The notes under the pieces were generated by a model. That model saw nothing but the letters and a program-made list of their open reading frames with translations, searched no databases and was not told the origin of the DNA. Below are positions 48,855-61,185 of a stretch of DNA of 64,000 bases, piece by piece. The DNA lies in NCBI RefSeq assembly GCF_000213175.1, contig NW_009799104.1:2288226-2352225 (forward strand). Direction: 5' to 3'. Position numbers and translations under genes: made by a program. Each line of letters begins with the position of its first letter. Within the stretch, counting starts at the first letter, position 1. The DNA comes from Neurospora tetrasperma FGSC 2508. Its lineage: Eukaryota > Ascomycota > Sordariomycetes > Sordariales > Sordariaceae.

Positions 48855-51518
48855 ATGCCGGACGACGTTGGACCCGCCGAGGCAGAGGTCTCGGGTGCTG
48901 TGTCTGAGAGCGACAACGAGTACGACGAAACCGAGGTCACTACCAAGGACGACGACGACGAAAAGATGGCCGAACGATCCGTTGCTTCCGAAGGTGTCGA
49001 AACCAACGGTGACCAGAAGAAGAAGTATGACCCCAAGGATCCTTTGCGGCCCAGGAGGAAAAAAGCCCGGAGAGCCTGCTATGCGTGTCAGAGAGCCCAT
49101 TTGACCTGCGGTAAGTTTTTACTTTTGCTCACTTCAGTCCACTGTTTCCCCAAGTTAGCCTTCCTTGCCATAAAACGAATACGACACGGAAGGAGACTAC
49201 CATCACCTCGACATTCCGTCCCCTTTCGCATGTCACGAAAAAACAAACGATTATGCTAATGTTGATCTTGGTTTAGGTGACGAACGACCATGCCAACGGT
49301 GCATCAAACGTGGATTAGCTGAAGCTTGCCAGGACGGTGTCCGAAAGAAGGCAAAGTATCTCCACGATGCTCCCCCGGAAGCCTTACGCCCCGTACTTGG
49401 ACCCAACTACAATCCTGCTGCCGCTGTATCTGTCCGGAATGGCCATCGGCATCCTTCCAACGCTGGGTCAGATGCCGGCTCGTCTGTTGGTACCTTCTAC
49501 TCGCAGTCGACCCAGTATCCAGTCTTCTCGTCTGCAGCAACACAATTAGGATCAATACCGGAGAACTTACCCTTCCCCCAGCAATCTCCCGTATCGCCAA
49601 CTTTCCAGGCCTCTGGCAACCCTCAGCTCGGTTCTATTGCGGTCAATTCAGTTTCCAGCCCTATGAATAGCTTCCCTCCAGCGCTATTTGATCCGAGTAA
49701 TCCTGCCATTTTCAACTTCAATTTGGAGGGACTCAACTTCGGAAGTCAGTATGGCGCCATGGAGTTTGGTATGCTGGGCCACATGTCCTCGGGTGCTGCT
49801 GAGACTCCTCCGCGGGATCCGTCCATAGCACAGCAGGGCACTAGTGATGTTGGATTTAACCCCTCTGGAGTCTTTGGAAACAGTCTGAACCAGTTTGAAA
49901 AGGTTTATGACAATAACACCGGTTTGATAAGCGACTTCCTGACTCTGGATGCCCATTCCAATGGCTTGTACTCCCAAGGAAACCTGCAACATGGTCTACC
50001 GCATGCCTATGCTATCCCTGCTGGTCCCACTAGTCTACAAAGCCCTAGTACCGAGAACAACAGTCCGCAACCGACAGGATTTGGTTTTGAGTCTCCCACC
50101 ACCACCAACTACACGGGGGTTCCAGGTGCTGCAGGGAATCAGCCGGGCTCCCAGCAGCCACGGGCGCAGAAACCAAAGACGCCGGCCTTGGGGAAGCTCG
50201 GGCCACAGTCAGTTCTGGGTAAGAGGCAGCGAGATCCATCATCTATCTACGAGGCAGTCAAGGAACCATTCCAATATGTGGCTAGTTTCCACAAGCTCAT
50301 CAGTCTACTTCAGAACCGATTTTCGGGCGCGAGCACGATCAGCATCGTAAGGTCATTAGCCAGCATTCGCCCATCTTTCATGTCATGTATGAAAACGCTC
50401 AACAGGGCCGACCTCATCTTCATGGAGAAAAGCTTCCAGCGTGCCCTTTTCGAGCATGAGGAGTTCATGCACCAATCGCCAAGCCCAGCCATCGCTTGCC
50501 GTCGAACCGGCGAAATAGCCGCCGTTAACAAGGAGTTCACGGCGCTAACAGGGTGGACAAAGGATGTGCTTCTTGGGAAGACGCTGAACCTCAATGCGAA
50601 TATGGGTGGCACTAACTCGGATACCCTTTCCATCAGCAGCAAAGGAGGCAGAGGAGGCATTGTGGGAACAACACCCAGGCTAAAACCTTTGCATCCAGAA
50701 CAGGGCACGAACGCCGACAGTCAGCAACAGCAATCGCAGCAACACAAGGAACAACCACAACCGGTATTCCTTGCGGAGCTCATGGACGAAGCGAGCGTGA
50801 CGCAGTTTTACGAGGATTACGCCCAGCTAGCGTTTACACACAGCCGAGGTACAGTGGTGAGAAAATGCCGACTTCTCAAGTACCGCACCCAAGAGAACAT
50901 GGACGCCGCCGCCGCCGCGGCTGCTGCTGCTTCTGCCCCCACAGCTTCAGGCGGCAGTGGTAGCAGTAACGGCACCGTTGTCAATGGAGGGCCAGATAGC
51001 AGCCCAGCTGGAAAGACGGAGAAAGAACGACCGACGGGCGTGAATGTTGCCAGCAATAGTATCTTGAGCAACAGGGTCGCCAAGATCGACGGAGAACACG
51101 GCATCTCGAAACTGGAACGAGATGGTAAGCTAGAATGCAGCTATACGTGGACCATCAAGCGGGATGTGTTTGATATACCCATGATTATAATGATCAATGT
51201 AAGTGGTGTCTGACGGTCCTTTTCTCTCTTCGCCCTTTTCTTCTTTGTTCTGCAATTTGCTTTCCCTCCGTATCGGTCCGGGACACTTCTCCCGTTTCAC
51301 TACTACATGCCCCCGTTTGGCCCTTCCCTCCCCATCATTCAAACACCTGCGCTCCTTCTTTCTATATTCTTCACATCCTACCCTAGCCCGCTCTTCTTCT
51401 TAAAGCCCCACTACCAAGAGTCCAAAAACCTTTCCCCCCAAAATCCTGTACACGAAGCTAACCGACAATACAGTTTCTCCCGTGTTACTACCGTAGTCAT
51501 AACCAACTAGCTGTATGA
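48855..51518 (+). CDS. acuK: Zn2Cys6-PAS transcription activator of gluconeogenesis (AcuK/Ert1 family)
   Basis: Nuclear regulator that in Aspergillus (AcuK) and yeast (Ert1) activates gluconeogenic genes such as PEP carboxykinase. Three exons: 48855-49110, 49277-51198, 51474-51518, giving 740 aa. An acidic N-terminus is followed by basic [10 protein letters not shown] and the Zn2Cys6 cluster C75-x2-C78-x6-C85-x5-C91-x2-C94-x8-C103, with the family sequence [21 protein letters not shown]; intron 1 splits it after C85. A Ser/Gln/Pro-rich centre precedes a PAS region ([18 protein letters not shown], then [10 protein letters not shown]). The C-terminal block [22 protein letters not shown], taken across the junction, is the family hallmark; its end (FLPC and 11 more residues) comes from the 45-nt exon 3. 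Reading into intron 2 instead gives an early stop after VSGV. Confidence 0.94.
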
Positions 51519-52384
51519 TAAAAAACAGTACTGCCGTCTAGAACAAACAAGACAATCATTGAGAGAGGGGGTGGTCGATAATATGTGGTCATGCGTATAA
51601 TGGCACTAGTGGATGTCTAGGGTGAGTGCCTTTAGTGGATGAGTCAGTCATGTTTTCCTTTTCTTTTCCGTTCGTTATGCGGAATGTTTGAGTTGGGCAA
51701 GTGCGAGACAGGGAGATGAGGAGACACAAGAAAGGCTGCAGGCGGAGAAGAAGGAGTGCATACCGGACATTTTCATTGAACAGTAGGGAGCAAAGGTGCA
51801 TAAAAGTTTTGGTATTTGATTTGACCATTGGGAATGTTTCCAGAATAACGGAATAGGGAAAGCTCGAATAGGTTTGGTAACCAAATCATGAGTTGGCGTT
51901 TTGCTTTGGATATTCATTACTGCCTTTTTCTTTACATTTTTTTTTTTTTTTTTCTTCGACTGCTTCGCTGGGTTCATCGCGAAACCCTCTTGTCTCTTCC
52001 TATGACTGATACCTTTACCACAAACAGCAATCAAGTTCCATTGTTGTCAATGTCCGTCGTTATTGTTCTCGGTAATAGACATCGCATATCTGGCTGTCTA
52101 CAGTATCGTGCATGAAATTGAAATAAGGTCTGATGAAAAATGAAGAGAAAAAAAAAAAAACCCTGAAAAACCCACAACACCTGGGATTCGGTCGTCAACC
52201 AACGTAACTACTAGTCGAGCAATTGGTAGCCTAGGGAAGAGCGGACGGAATCCCCAGTTTTCTACCATCTATGGTTGCATGTACTTGCTGTGATCGCAAA
52301 TTGTTTTGATCAAGAGATACGAAATGATTTGGAGTGGGTAGTCTACTACTTGAAGGTCACGCTGTAAACACGTTTACAAGTAGT

Positions 52385-52427
52385 CACCACCACCACCACC
52401 ACCACCACCACCACCACCACCACCACC
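52385..52427 (+). repeat. (CAC)14 microsatellite
   Basis: Fourteen perfect trinucleotide units plus one base, in the gap between two convergent genes. Confidence 0.95.
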
Positions 52428-52588
52428 GCATCACCATTGTCAAAGCCACCTATGACATGATTTTGCATGACAGATATTCTCTGGATTTACATCGGTTTTT
52501 AGTTTTCTAGGGTATTGAATCTGTTGATCTGATACCATTCCTGTATCTCATGTGTTTGATGTGGCGCACTCAATGCCTTCTTCTGCTC

Positions 52589-52620
52589 CTGTCTGTCTGC
52601 TGTCTGTCTGTCTGTCTGCC
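52589..52620 (+). repeat. Imperfect TCTG repeat in mdm1 3' flank
   Basis: Alternating GTCT/CTGT units, about eight copies with one interruption, shortly beyond the mdm1 stop codon (minus strand). Confidence 0.85.
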
Positions 52621-52653
52621 TGTCATAGTCGACTGCCTGCTTGTTTTCATTAC

Positions 52654-55600
52654 CTACCCCCCTGGCTGCTGTTTCCTGCCCTGGATTTCACCAAACAGAA
52701 TATCGATGATTTCGTCTAAAAAGGTGAACGCCAAATGCGCACTGCACAAGGATACCAAGTTAGCTCATGAACTTCATCCGTCAAATGATGGTTAGGTAGG
52801 GGTAGCAAAAACTTACTTCAGCCGCTCATTATTAAATGTTGCAAAAATCCGCCTACTCGCCGCCTGCGCATTGAGCCGTCCCACCACACTAGCCGCCAAA
52901 TCCGGTACCAGCGTAGCGAGCATCAGACTCGCCTCCGTCTTGGTCCTGGCTTTTTCCTGCGCTGTCCGCGGCGGTTTGTTACTAGACAGCTCGCCGCCGG
53001 GCCACATGCCATCTTTGACGAGGTTGATGTACCGCAGCAGCGCGTCCTCGGCCACTAGCATCCTGACGTTGTCGCGCAGCTTGCGCTCAATCGTGCCGCC
53101 CAGGAGCTGATGCAGCACCACGACGACGGCGCGGCCGCGAAGCCAATTGTTGCCGCGGTTTAGTTCGAAAACCTCAAGGAAGATGTCGCAAATGGGCTTG
53201 ACGAAGGGCTCGAGCTCCTTGTCGTTGGTGAGCTCGAACGCGTTCAGCTCCGCCTCGGCCTCGGCGGCCGTGACTACGTCGTCGCCCCCGGGTCCGGCTG
53301 CGCTGGCGGCCGCCAGCTGTTGGTTGGTGGCTGCGGCCAGGAGGTTCTGGCCGGCTAGCGAGAGCTGGTCGAGCACGGGGATGTTCCCGAGGATGTCCTC
53401 CATGCCGTCAGCGACCGAGTCGTAGAGGCGAGTCATCATGTCCTTTTTGCTGTCTTCTAGTGAAGAGGTTTGGCCTTGAGTGGCTGTGGCGGGCATGATG
53501 GCGCTTTGGGAGAGAAAGGTGCGGAGTTCCCGGCTGTGGCAGACGTCGGGAAGAAGAAGGAGTTGGTTGAGATACTTTTCGAGTGCGACGCGGCGCTTCT
53601 GCAGAAAGTCGTTTTGTAGCTTCATCACCATGCGCCGCCGAGGGAAGTCCAGGTTGCGGACGGACGGATACTGCGACCGCAGCTTTTGGTGGAGCTCGAG
53701 AAACTCGCTGTAACGGCGGGTGACAGTCCATGTCGCTGCCGGCATCTTCTCTCCAGCATTCCGCAGCACCTCAATGGCGTACATAGCGAACTCCTTCCCA
53801 TCCTCTTCTCGGCCGACATGGATATTCTTGATCTTGATCGTGGACCGGCCATAGAGACTGTTATCACTCTCCTGAATGACATATTGTTGTCGTTGCAACT
53901 CCTTCCTTCGGATTTCTCTTTGTAAGCTTGCTTTCGACTTTCGAAGGATCCTTAGCTCGGCGGTGTTATTTGTCAGTTCGGCTTTCTTCAGAAGAGAATC
54001 CACGACAGCATCCTGAGCAACCAGGCGATCAATATCATTGCTGAGGACGGTGATTGCCTCCGCTAGCCCAAGATCGCCAGGCGCTGCTTCGTGAACTTCA
54101 TCAATCTCGTCATCATCCTTGTTCCCATCAGAATACTCATGCTCATCCGACAGAAATCTGTTCTCGTCTGCAAACAGATCGTCGTCGATAAAGACGCCTA
54201 TACGAGACGCAGCGCTCACAAGACCCAGGGATGCCAGACTGGGCTTCTCCGGCTCTTTCGCTGTCATCGGTCTCGGCATGTCAGCAGAACCTCTACTGGG
54301 CCGCCCCAAATCAACGGAGCCATGGTTCGAACGTGGTGTAGCAGACATTGCTCTTGTAGGCCCGGACTTCGTCGAAGACGAAAAAAGACTTGAGTTGTTC
54401 CCGTCGTCACCGAAAAGAGATGCACGCAGATCCTCTGCCGTTGGCGGCTGGCTGTCCTCCAAAATATTATTTAGAGCCTGCTCCATCGCCTGAACGACCC
54501 GAGTATCTGGGACCGGCGGGGCTGGCTCCTGCTCGAGACTCTGTACCGAATCTGCCAAGCCATCCTCCCCCAGATCATCGTCGTCAAACATAGGTGTGAT
54601 GGATGAATCATCTTCCGTAGATCGACGAGTCCCCATTAGAGCATCTATGCTTTGCGTCCCTGCCCGTAGGTCAAGGGATGACCCGGCGCCCCTGTTGCGG
54701 GCACCAGGAGGGAGGCGAAGGGCCATGCGTAGTTGCGGATTTGGCTTGGAGGTAAATGAGGATGCCCTGGCTACTGAAGGTCCGGGCGTTGATGATCCAG
54801 AGACGGGTGCTACCATGCTCTTTGATGCCTCCTCGGAGGCCAGCGCTTTGTAAAACAAGTCAGACTTCTTGAAGTTTCCAAAATGCTTGGCCTTCATTTC
54901 CTCCAGCACAGCGCTTTGAGCACGCAGAACAGCCCTCCGTGCCTTGTAATATTGTTCAGGCGAGGCCCTTCTTCCTGCTCTCAGAAACTCCTGAATGGTC
55001 CGCTTGGACGAGTCCGGTACTTTGAGCTCAGGCCTCGAGAGATATGCAGCCTCAATCTGAGCGAGGTCCAAACGGTCTGAGTCCGTCCAGGGCGGAAGCT
55101 GCAGCGGAAGCTGTTCTCCTTCTGGCCCATCGTCCTCCAGCGGATTACGAAACCCATCCACCACAAGCCAAAACTGAACCAAAGGCATAAGACGTTGCCT
55201 ATCCATGTACTCCATAAAATAGGACAAACTGGAAGGATCACGCAAGACATCCGTCAGGGACGCATTCTCCAAACGAGACACGGTTGGTGTTGGCAAAGCC
55301 GTAGTTTGTGGTGGGAGAGCCCGACGATCTCCACCGGCCGCCAGATGATGCACCTTTTGGTCGAGCAGTCTCTTTCCCATCTCAAGACGACGCAAGTAGA
55401 TCTGATCGACATTCTCCTGCTGAGAATCTCGCTTGATCTGAATGGCAACTTCGCTCCGGAACCGCCTCGCATCCGAGAGGTTGTTGGTTTTCCGAATGGC
55501 GCGGATGAACTTTTCGAACTTCCTCTCATTATCGCCAGGAATCATTCGAGGAAATGCTACAGGTTTGTTGACTCTTGGCGCTGGCGAAGCGTGCTGGTCC

Positions 55601-56517
55601 AGAGCCGCCCGAAGCTTGCGGACTGTCGAGCGATCCTGAAGCATGCTCCGCCCGTAGTTCTCCATCAGCTGGTTCCAGGTATCGGGATCCGAAAGCATCC
55701 GCATGATGGGAAACATGACAGCGCAGGCAGTGATCTCGCGGACAATGGCTGAAACTGCGCCGGAAGCCAACATGCTCTTGGGCAAGATCTTGGGAAGAAT
55801 CCTCACCATAACCTTGCGAAGGTAGTCTTGCTGAGTGGTCTTGGTGTCGGAAAAGGACAGGGTGGCGGCAGGATGCAGCTTGCCATCTCTGTACTTGGAA
55901 GCAATCGCCAGGTCCAGTTCGTCCGTCTCTGTGACTGATCGATTCAGTTTGCGTCCCCTGACCGACTTCTCGGCCTCGTACACATCGCGGAAATGGGCTG
56001 TCAGGATGGGCACCAAACGGGTGGTCAGGATGGTAGCGCGGTCGAGCTGCGCAAGGCGGTCCCGGACGGTCAAGATGGCGCCCCGTATTGCCTTGTCTAC
56101 CTCATCCGTAAAGACAGGGTTCTTGCTGATGCTCGAATACCACACTTGTATGAAATCGCGGATGACGTAGCCCAGAACCTCGTCGAGAGCTGCCGAGACC
56201 TTGGGGGACTCGGGGTAGAGCGGTGCTTTGGTGGACGTCTGGCGTGCCCGAAGAGCGGCCACCTCCTTTGACCAAGAGCCTGGGGCAACGAAGGCCGCAC
56301 CATGGGGCCGTGGTGATGGTCGGAGTCGGCGGTGATGCGGTCCACGAGAGGTAAGCATGAGCAGGGCAAGCAGGCCGACGAGGGTAACGAGGACGCCGGC
56401 GGCAAAGGCATAGTTAGCCCAGCGGATGGCGGGGAACCAATGGACAGCATATCCCCAGGAAATGAAAGCAGCAATTGCAGCAAGGGCTATGTCTCTCCCT
56501 TGAAGAACCATTGCCAT
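52654..56517 (-). CDS. mdm1: Sorting nexin Mdm1 type (TM-PXA-RGS-PX-nexin C)
   Basis: ER-anchored sorting nexin that in yeast (Mdm1) tethers ER to vacuole and affects lipid metabolism. Two exons: 56517-52817 and 52741-52654, giving 1262 aa. Domains: two hydrophobic helices at about residues 8-55, PXA at about 110-310 (EVLGYVIRDFIQVWYSSIS), RGS-like at about 417-560 (SYFMEYMDRQRLMPLVQFW), a low-complexity acidic linker, PX at about 890-1000 with TVTRRYSEFLELHQKLR and FPRRRMVMK, and nexin C from about 1110. A simple frame reading stops at a TAA in the donor (AA|gtaagt). The spliced exon 2 instead continues NNERLNAHLAFTFLDEIIDILFGEI, which completes the nexin C domain and ends at 52654. The intron is 75 nt with a GCTAAC branch-like site. 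Confidence 0.93.
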
Positions 56518-57106
56518 ACTCCAGCGCAGACATTTGGCGCTTGTCGTCGCCGCATGGTTTTATCGCCAGTTCGATGTGGAAGTGGTTCGGTGTGAGGAGT
56601 GTCGCGGGTGAGGCAGGCGGGGGGGGTTGGGCCATAGACATTCGTGGGCTGTTTAGTACCATACTCTAGAGCTCTGGCCTCTACTAGACACTAACACTAA
56701 CCGGCAAGTCCATTGCCGCCGCCATGCTAAACCGCGTTAGTGAGCCAGTGGTGCGATGCCAAATGTCTGACCAAGAGGCCCGCGGGTTCTCCAGGGGTCC
56801 AGTCACTGAACGTCCGGTGGGCACCGTTACACCACCGTCGAGTTTCTGTATTTTACGCGCAAAGTTACATGTCATCTTGTCCGTAACCCGGGTGGGGGTC
56901 AGTTGGGGTCATTTACTGTAGAGACATGCCGCTTCACCATCACCATATCGTGAACACCGGACATCCTACCCCAGCATAGGGCGCCATATAGGAAGGCTTC
57001 CGCCTTGAGGTACTTTACTCTCGTAGTAACCCAATCAACGCGGGTATCACCAACATTGTGCATTTTGTCCACATCCATAGCCTCTCTTCCATGTCCCAGA
57101 GCGCGC
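56518..57106. other. Intergenic: mdm1 promoter and trm8 3' flank
   Basis: 589 nt between the mdm1 start and the trm8 stop, both on the minus strand. Nothing else is recognised. Confidence 0.55.
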
Positions 57107-58106
<1,000 letters not shown>

Positions 58107-58697
58107 GATGGCTGCTGAATTGAATGGTTTTTGTGGTCTAATAAAACTGAAGTGTGTCGGTTGTTGTGCAGTCAATAAGTCTGTTGGATCCAATAGGGAA
58201 AAATGTGAGACTGAGAGCGACTCCAGAATCGACTCTCACAAAAGTTTCATCCCCGGTGCAGTGTAACGAAGCAAATCTGGAAGCCAAGGTTCCCGTGTTG
58301 CTGCAAAAAAATATACCCACAGGGGTGTTCCTGCAGGGGAAAAGCGGTACTCGTAAGATTCAAAGATCCTTAGCGTAGGTAACTTACGTGTAAACTATGC
58401 AATACCCACCGTTACAAACATCTCCCTCTGAAGCAAGGTTACAAGGATGAAGCTCCCGAAACTCGGGCCTGGATTCGGACGGCCGCCCCGCTATCGGCAG
58501 TCCACATGGCGACACTTTTCCATTAAAACCTAGCACGGTACCTAGGGTACCCAAGAACCCCACGAAATTGCAGTATCAGTTATCAGTTGAGTCAGGGTCG
58601 TCAACTATTTCCATCTCAATCAAGCGGATCAGGAAGTGTACCTTACTTGATCATTCCCATCCCTCTTATACTACGTAATCAAGATTACATAGACACA
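58107..58697. other. Shared divergent promoter, trm8 / homoserine dehydrogenase
   Basis: 591 bp between divergent start codons. It includes a perfect TGAGTCA at 58588-58594 and a near-palindromic GGTACCTAGGGTACC at about 58537-58551. Confidence 0.6.
58588..58594 (+). promoter_or_regulatory. Gcn4/CPC1-type site before homoserine dehydrogenase
   Basis: TGAGTCA, the reverse complement of the consensus TGACTCA bound by Gcn4/CPC1 bZIP regulators, lies 104 nt before the start codon of an amino-acid biosynthetic gene. Motif is seen; control is inferred. Confidence 0.55.
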
Positions 58698-59890
58698 ATG
58701 GCTTCAGCTCGTCAAGTCAACATTGCCATCATCGGTAGGCAATTACCTGTACCCCAATTGCGCCACATCAGCTCAGACCGTCCAACCCCGACGTCCCTCG
58801 CTGCTAACCTTGACCTTCCCATCTTCCAGGCGCCGGTGGAGTAGGAAAGTGCTTCCTCTCCCAGCTCGAGTCGCTGGCCGCTCGCCGCCAGAACCAGAAG
58901 CTGGTGCTCACCTACATTGCCACCAGCAAGAAGGCCGTCTACAGCGACTCATACTCGCCCATCGCCCTCGACAGCGTCGTCTCGACCCTCTCCTCCTCGT
59001 CGCAGGCTCCCCTTGCCCTCCCTAAGCTCGTCGACTACCTCGCCGCCTCGGGCACCAAGACGGTCCTCGTCGACAACACCAGCTCCCAGGACATCGCCGA
59101 TGCCTACCCCAGCTTCCTTCGCCGCGGCATCAGCATCGTGACGCCTAACAAGAAGGCCTTCTCGGGCTCGTACAAGTTGTGGCAGGACATCTTCGCCGCC
59201 AAGGAGGAGGGTGGTTCTTTGCTGTACCATGAGGCCTCGTGCGGTGCCGGCCTGCCCGTCATCTCCACCATCAAGGACCTGGTTGAGACGGGCGACGAGG
59301 TGACCAAGATCGAGGGCGTCTTCAGCGGCACCATGTCCTTCCTGTTCAATTCGTTCGCTCCGACATCGGGCTCGGGCGGCGGCAAGTGGTCCACCGAGGT
59401 GGCCAAGGCCAAGGAGCTGGGCTACACGGAGCCCGACCCGCGCGATGACCTCAACGGTCTCGATGTTGCGCGCAAGCTGACCATCCTCGCCCGCTACGCT
59501 GGCCTCGAGGTCGAATCGCCCACGTCCTTCCCCGTGCAGAGCCTGATCCCCAAGCAGCTCGAGTCGGTCGCCAGCGGCGACGAGTTCCTCGCCCGCCTGC
59601 CCGAGTTCGATGCCGAGATGGAGGAGGTCAAGGCCGAGGCGCAGAAGGAGGGCAAGGTTGTCCGCTTCGTCGGCAGCATCGACGTGGCCAGCAAGCAGGT
59701 CAAGGTCGGGCTGGAGAAGTTTGACCTCTCTCACCCCATCGCGGCCCTCAAGGGCAGTGACAACATCATTAGCTTCTACACTAAGCGGTATGGAAGCAAC
59801 CCCCTCATCATCCAGGGTGCCGGCGCCGGAGGTGACGTAACCGCCATGGGCGTCACCAGCGATCTCCTCAAGGTGCTTGCTCAGCTATAA
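58698..59890 (+). CDS. hom6: Homoserine dehydrogenase
   Basis: NAD(P)H-dependent reduction of aspartate semialdehyde to homoserine, in the threonine/methionine pathway. Two exons: 58698-58734 and 58830-59890, giving 365 aa; the 95-nt intron splits the nucleotide-binding loop (IAIIGAGGVGKCF, residues about 9-20). Further marks: SCGAGLPVI, GTMSFLFNSF and the active-site stretch EPDPRDDLNGLDVARKLTILAR, taken as EPDPRDDLNGLD and ARKLTI, holding the catalytic Asp and Lys of this family; the C-terminus has IQGAGAGGDVTAMGV. No fused aspartokinase, as usual in fungi. Codon use is strongly C/G-ending, suggesting high expression. A TGAGTCA site upstream fits cross-pathway amino-acid control. Confidence 0.97.
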
Positions 59891-60038
59891 ACCGGCGCTT
59901 GTCCCCATAGCGTCCGCAGTGTAATGATCAATAGATAACGATTTTTTTTTCTCGGCTCTTGTTGCGCTGTTCTGTAAACCATTTCGTTTGATAGCACCAC
60001 TTGTTACTCTTTCCATGCCTGCGCCCATGTTTCATCCA

Positions 60039-60588
60039 TCATGATCGCGATCTCACTCCTTCCTGTGTGACCTTGACATCTCCACCATCCCCTCCTTTCC
60101 TCAGAACAATCGGCGTTGAACCGTTCATCGCCAAGCCTGTCGTTGTGCCCTTTGTCGCCACGTCCTTGTAGGCCGAATTGCTTCCTGTCGGCGATAGCGA
60201 TCCTTTGGTCGGCGAACCGATGTGCAAAGGCGTTGTAGGTAAGCTGCCACTCGGGCTAGCTGCGACGCTGCCTCCCGTCATATACTCGATGGCTTCGCGC
60301 TGCGGGTTCCTGCCGATGACGAGGAGCCTCCACATCCAAAGGGTGAAGTCGTACACGACCAATGCGATGATAGGGAGCATGGGTACCAGAGCCAGCGTTT
60401 TCTGGTCCACGACAGTCAAGATTAGCATGTGATTTGATAGCCTGCGCCCAACTCTGAGATCGGATGGAAGACGGAAGCAAACCTACAAAAATCCCAGTCA
60501 ATACCTCCAAGCCGTAGCTCCACTCTGCTGGGAGCAGGCTCGCTCCGGTGATCCAGCTGTACCAGCTTGCAAGTTCAGATTCGGACAT
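60039..60588 (-). CDS. Small membrane protein of unknown function
   Basis: Two exons: 60588-60487 and 60401-60039, giving 154 aa. I do not recognise the family. The N-terminal 34 residues are rich in aromatic residues (SWYSWITGASLLPAEWSYG). One strongly hydrophobic helix follows at about 35-65 (LALVPMLPIIALVVYDFTLW, then MWRLLVIGRNP), and a Ser/Gly/Thr-rich tail of about 80 residues looks disordered and probably cytosolic given the basic RNPQRE after the helix. The 85-nt intron (donor GTAGGT, acceptor GACCAG, branch-like GCTAATC about 20 nt before the acceptor) is needed because the two halves are in different frames. The gene is convergent with homoserine dehydrogenase, 148 bp apart. Confidence 0.72.
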
Positions 60589-61106
60589 TTTTCCTGGTTG
60601 GAGATGGGGTGGGGGGGGAGGTGGTGGGTTATGTATCAGTGCTTCGGATTGGCGGTAGAATGGTAGAGGTCTTTCGTCTCTTCTACTTTCAGGTATGTCC
60701 AGAGAGCGCCGATCCGAACCGGCCAACTCTTGTTGAACAAGTTGGTGGTGAAACGAAGGTAAACCAACAGAGTGCTGCTGTGCAGATGGACGTTGAAGAA
60801 GGTGACGTGCCGTTATAAGAAAGAAAAAAAAGGAAAAAGGACAAATAAAAAACAGTTGGAGCCCGTCCGGTCTTCTGTCCGTCGCCGTCACTGTCACCCT
60901 ATGTTATCTTGAGTTAGGAGACCAATGTCCAACACCTGGGTCGCGCGTACGTTCTAAAGCCGAGGGACGCGGACAGCAGCCGAAATTGGAATAATGATAC
61001 TTTTGATGGAGATCTTTCCTGGGTGCAGGCCGCAAGTGGATGCAGCTCTCAGAGTCTCTGAAGTATTCGTAGCTGTAGGATATATTTATATATATGTTTC
61101 TAGCTT

Positions 61107-61185
<79 letters not shown>

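Larger units (their letters stand above)
51519..52653. other. Intergenic: convergent 3' flanks (acuK-like / mdm1)
   Basis: About 1.1 kb between convergent stop codons. It contains the (CAC)14 microsatellite (52385-52427), a TCTG-rich tract at about 52589-52620, and two homopolymer runs (T near 51938-51953, A near 52149-52160). No gene is seen. Confidence 0.6.

Noticed and set aside
52385-52427. CRISPR-like array
   Set aside because: Simple trinucleotide repeat without spacers, in a eukaryotic genome.
58949-59734. 261-codon frame on the minus strand
   Set aside because: Antisense shadow of homoserine dehydrogenase, caused by its strong C/G third-position bias.
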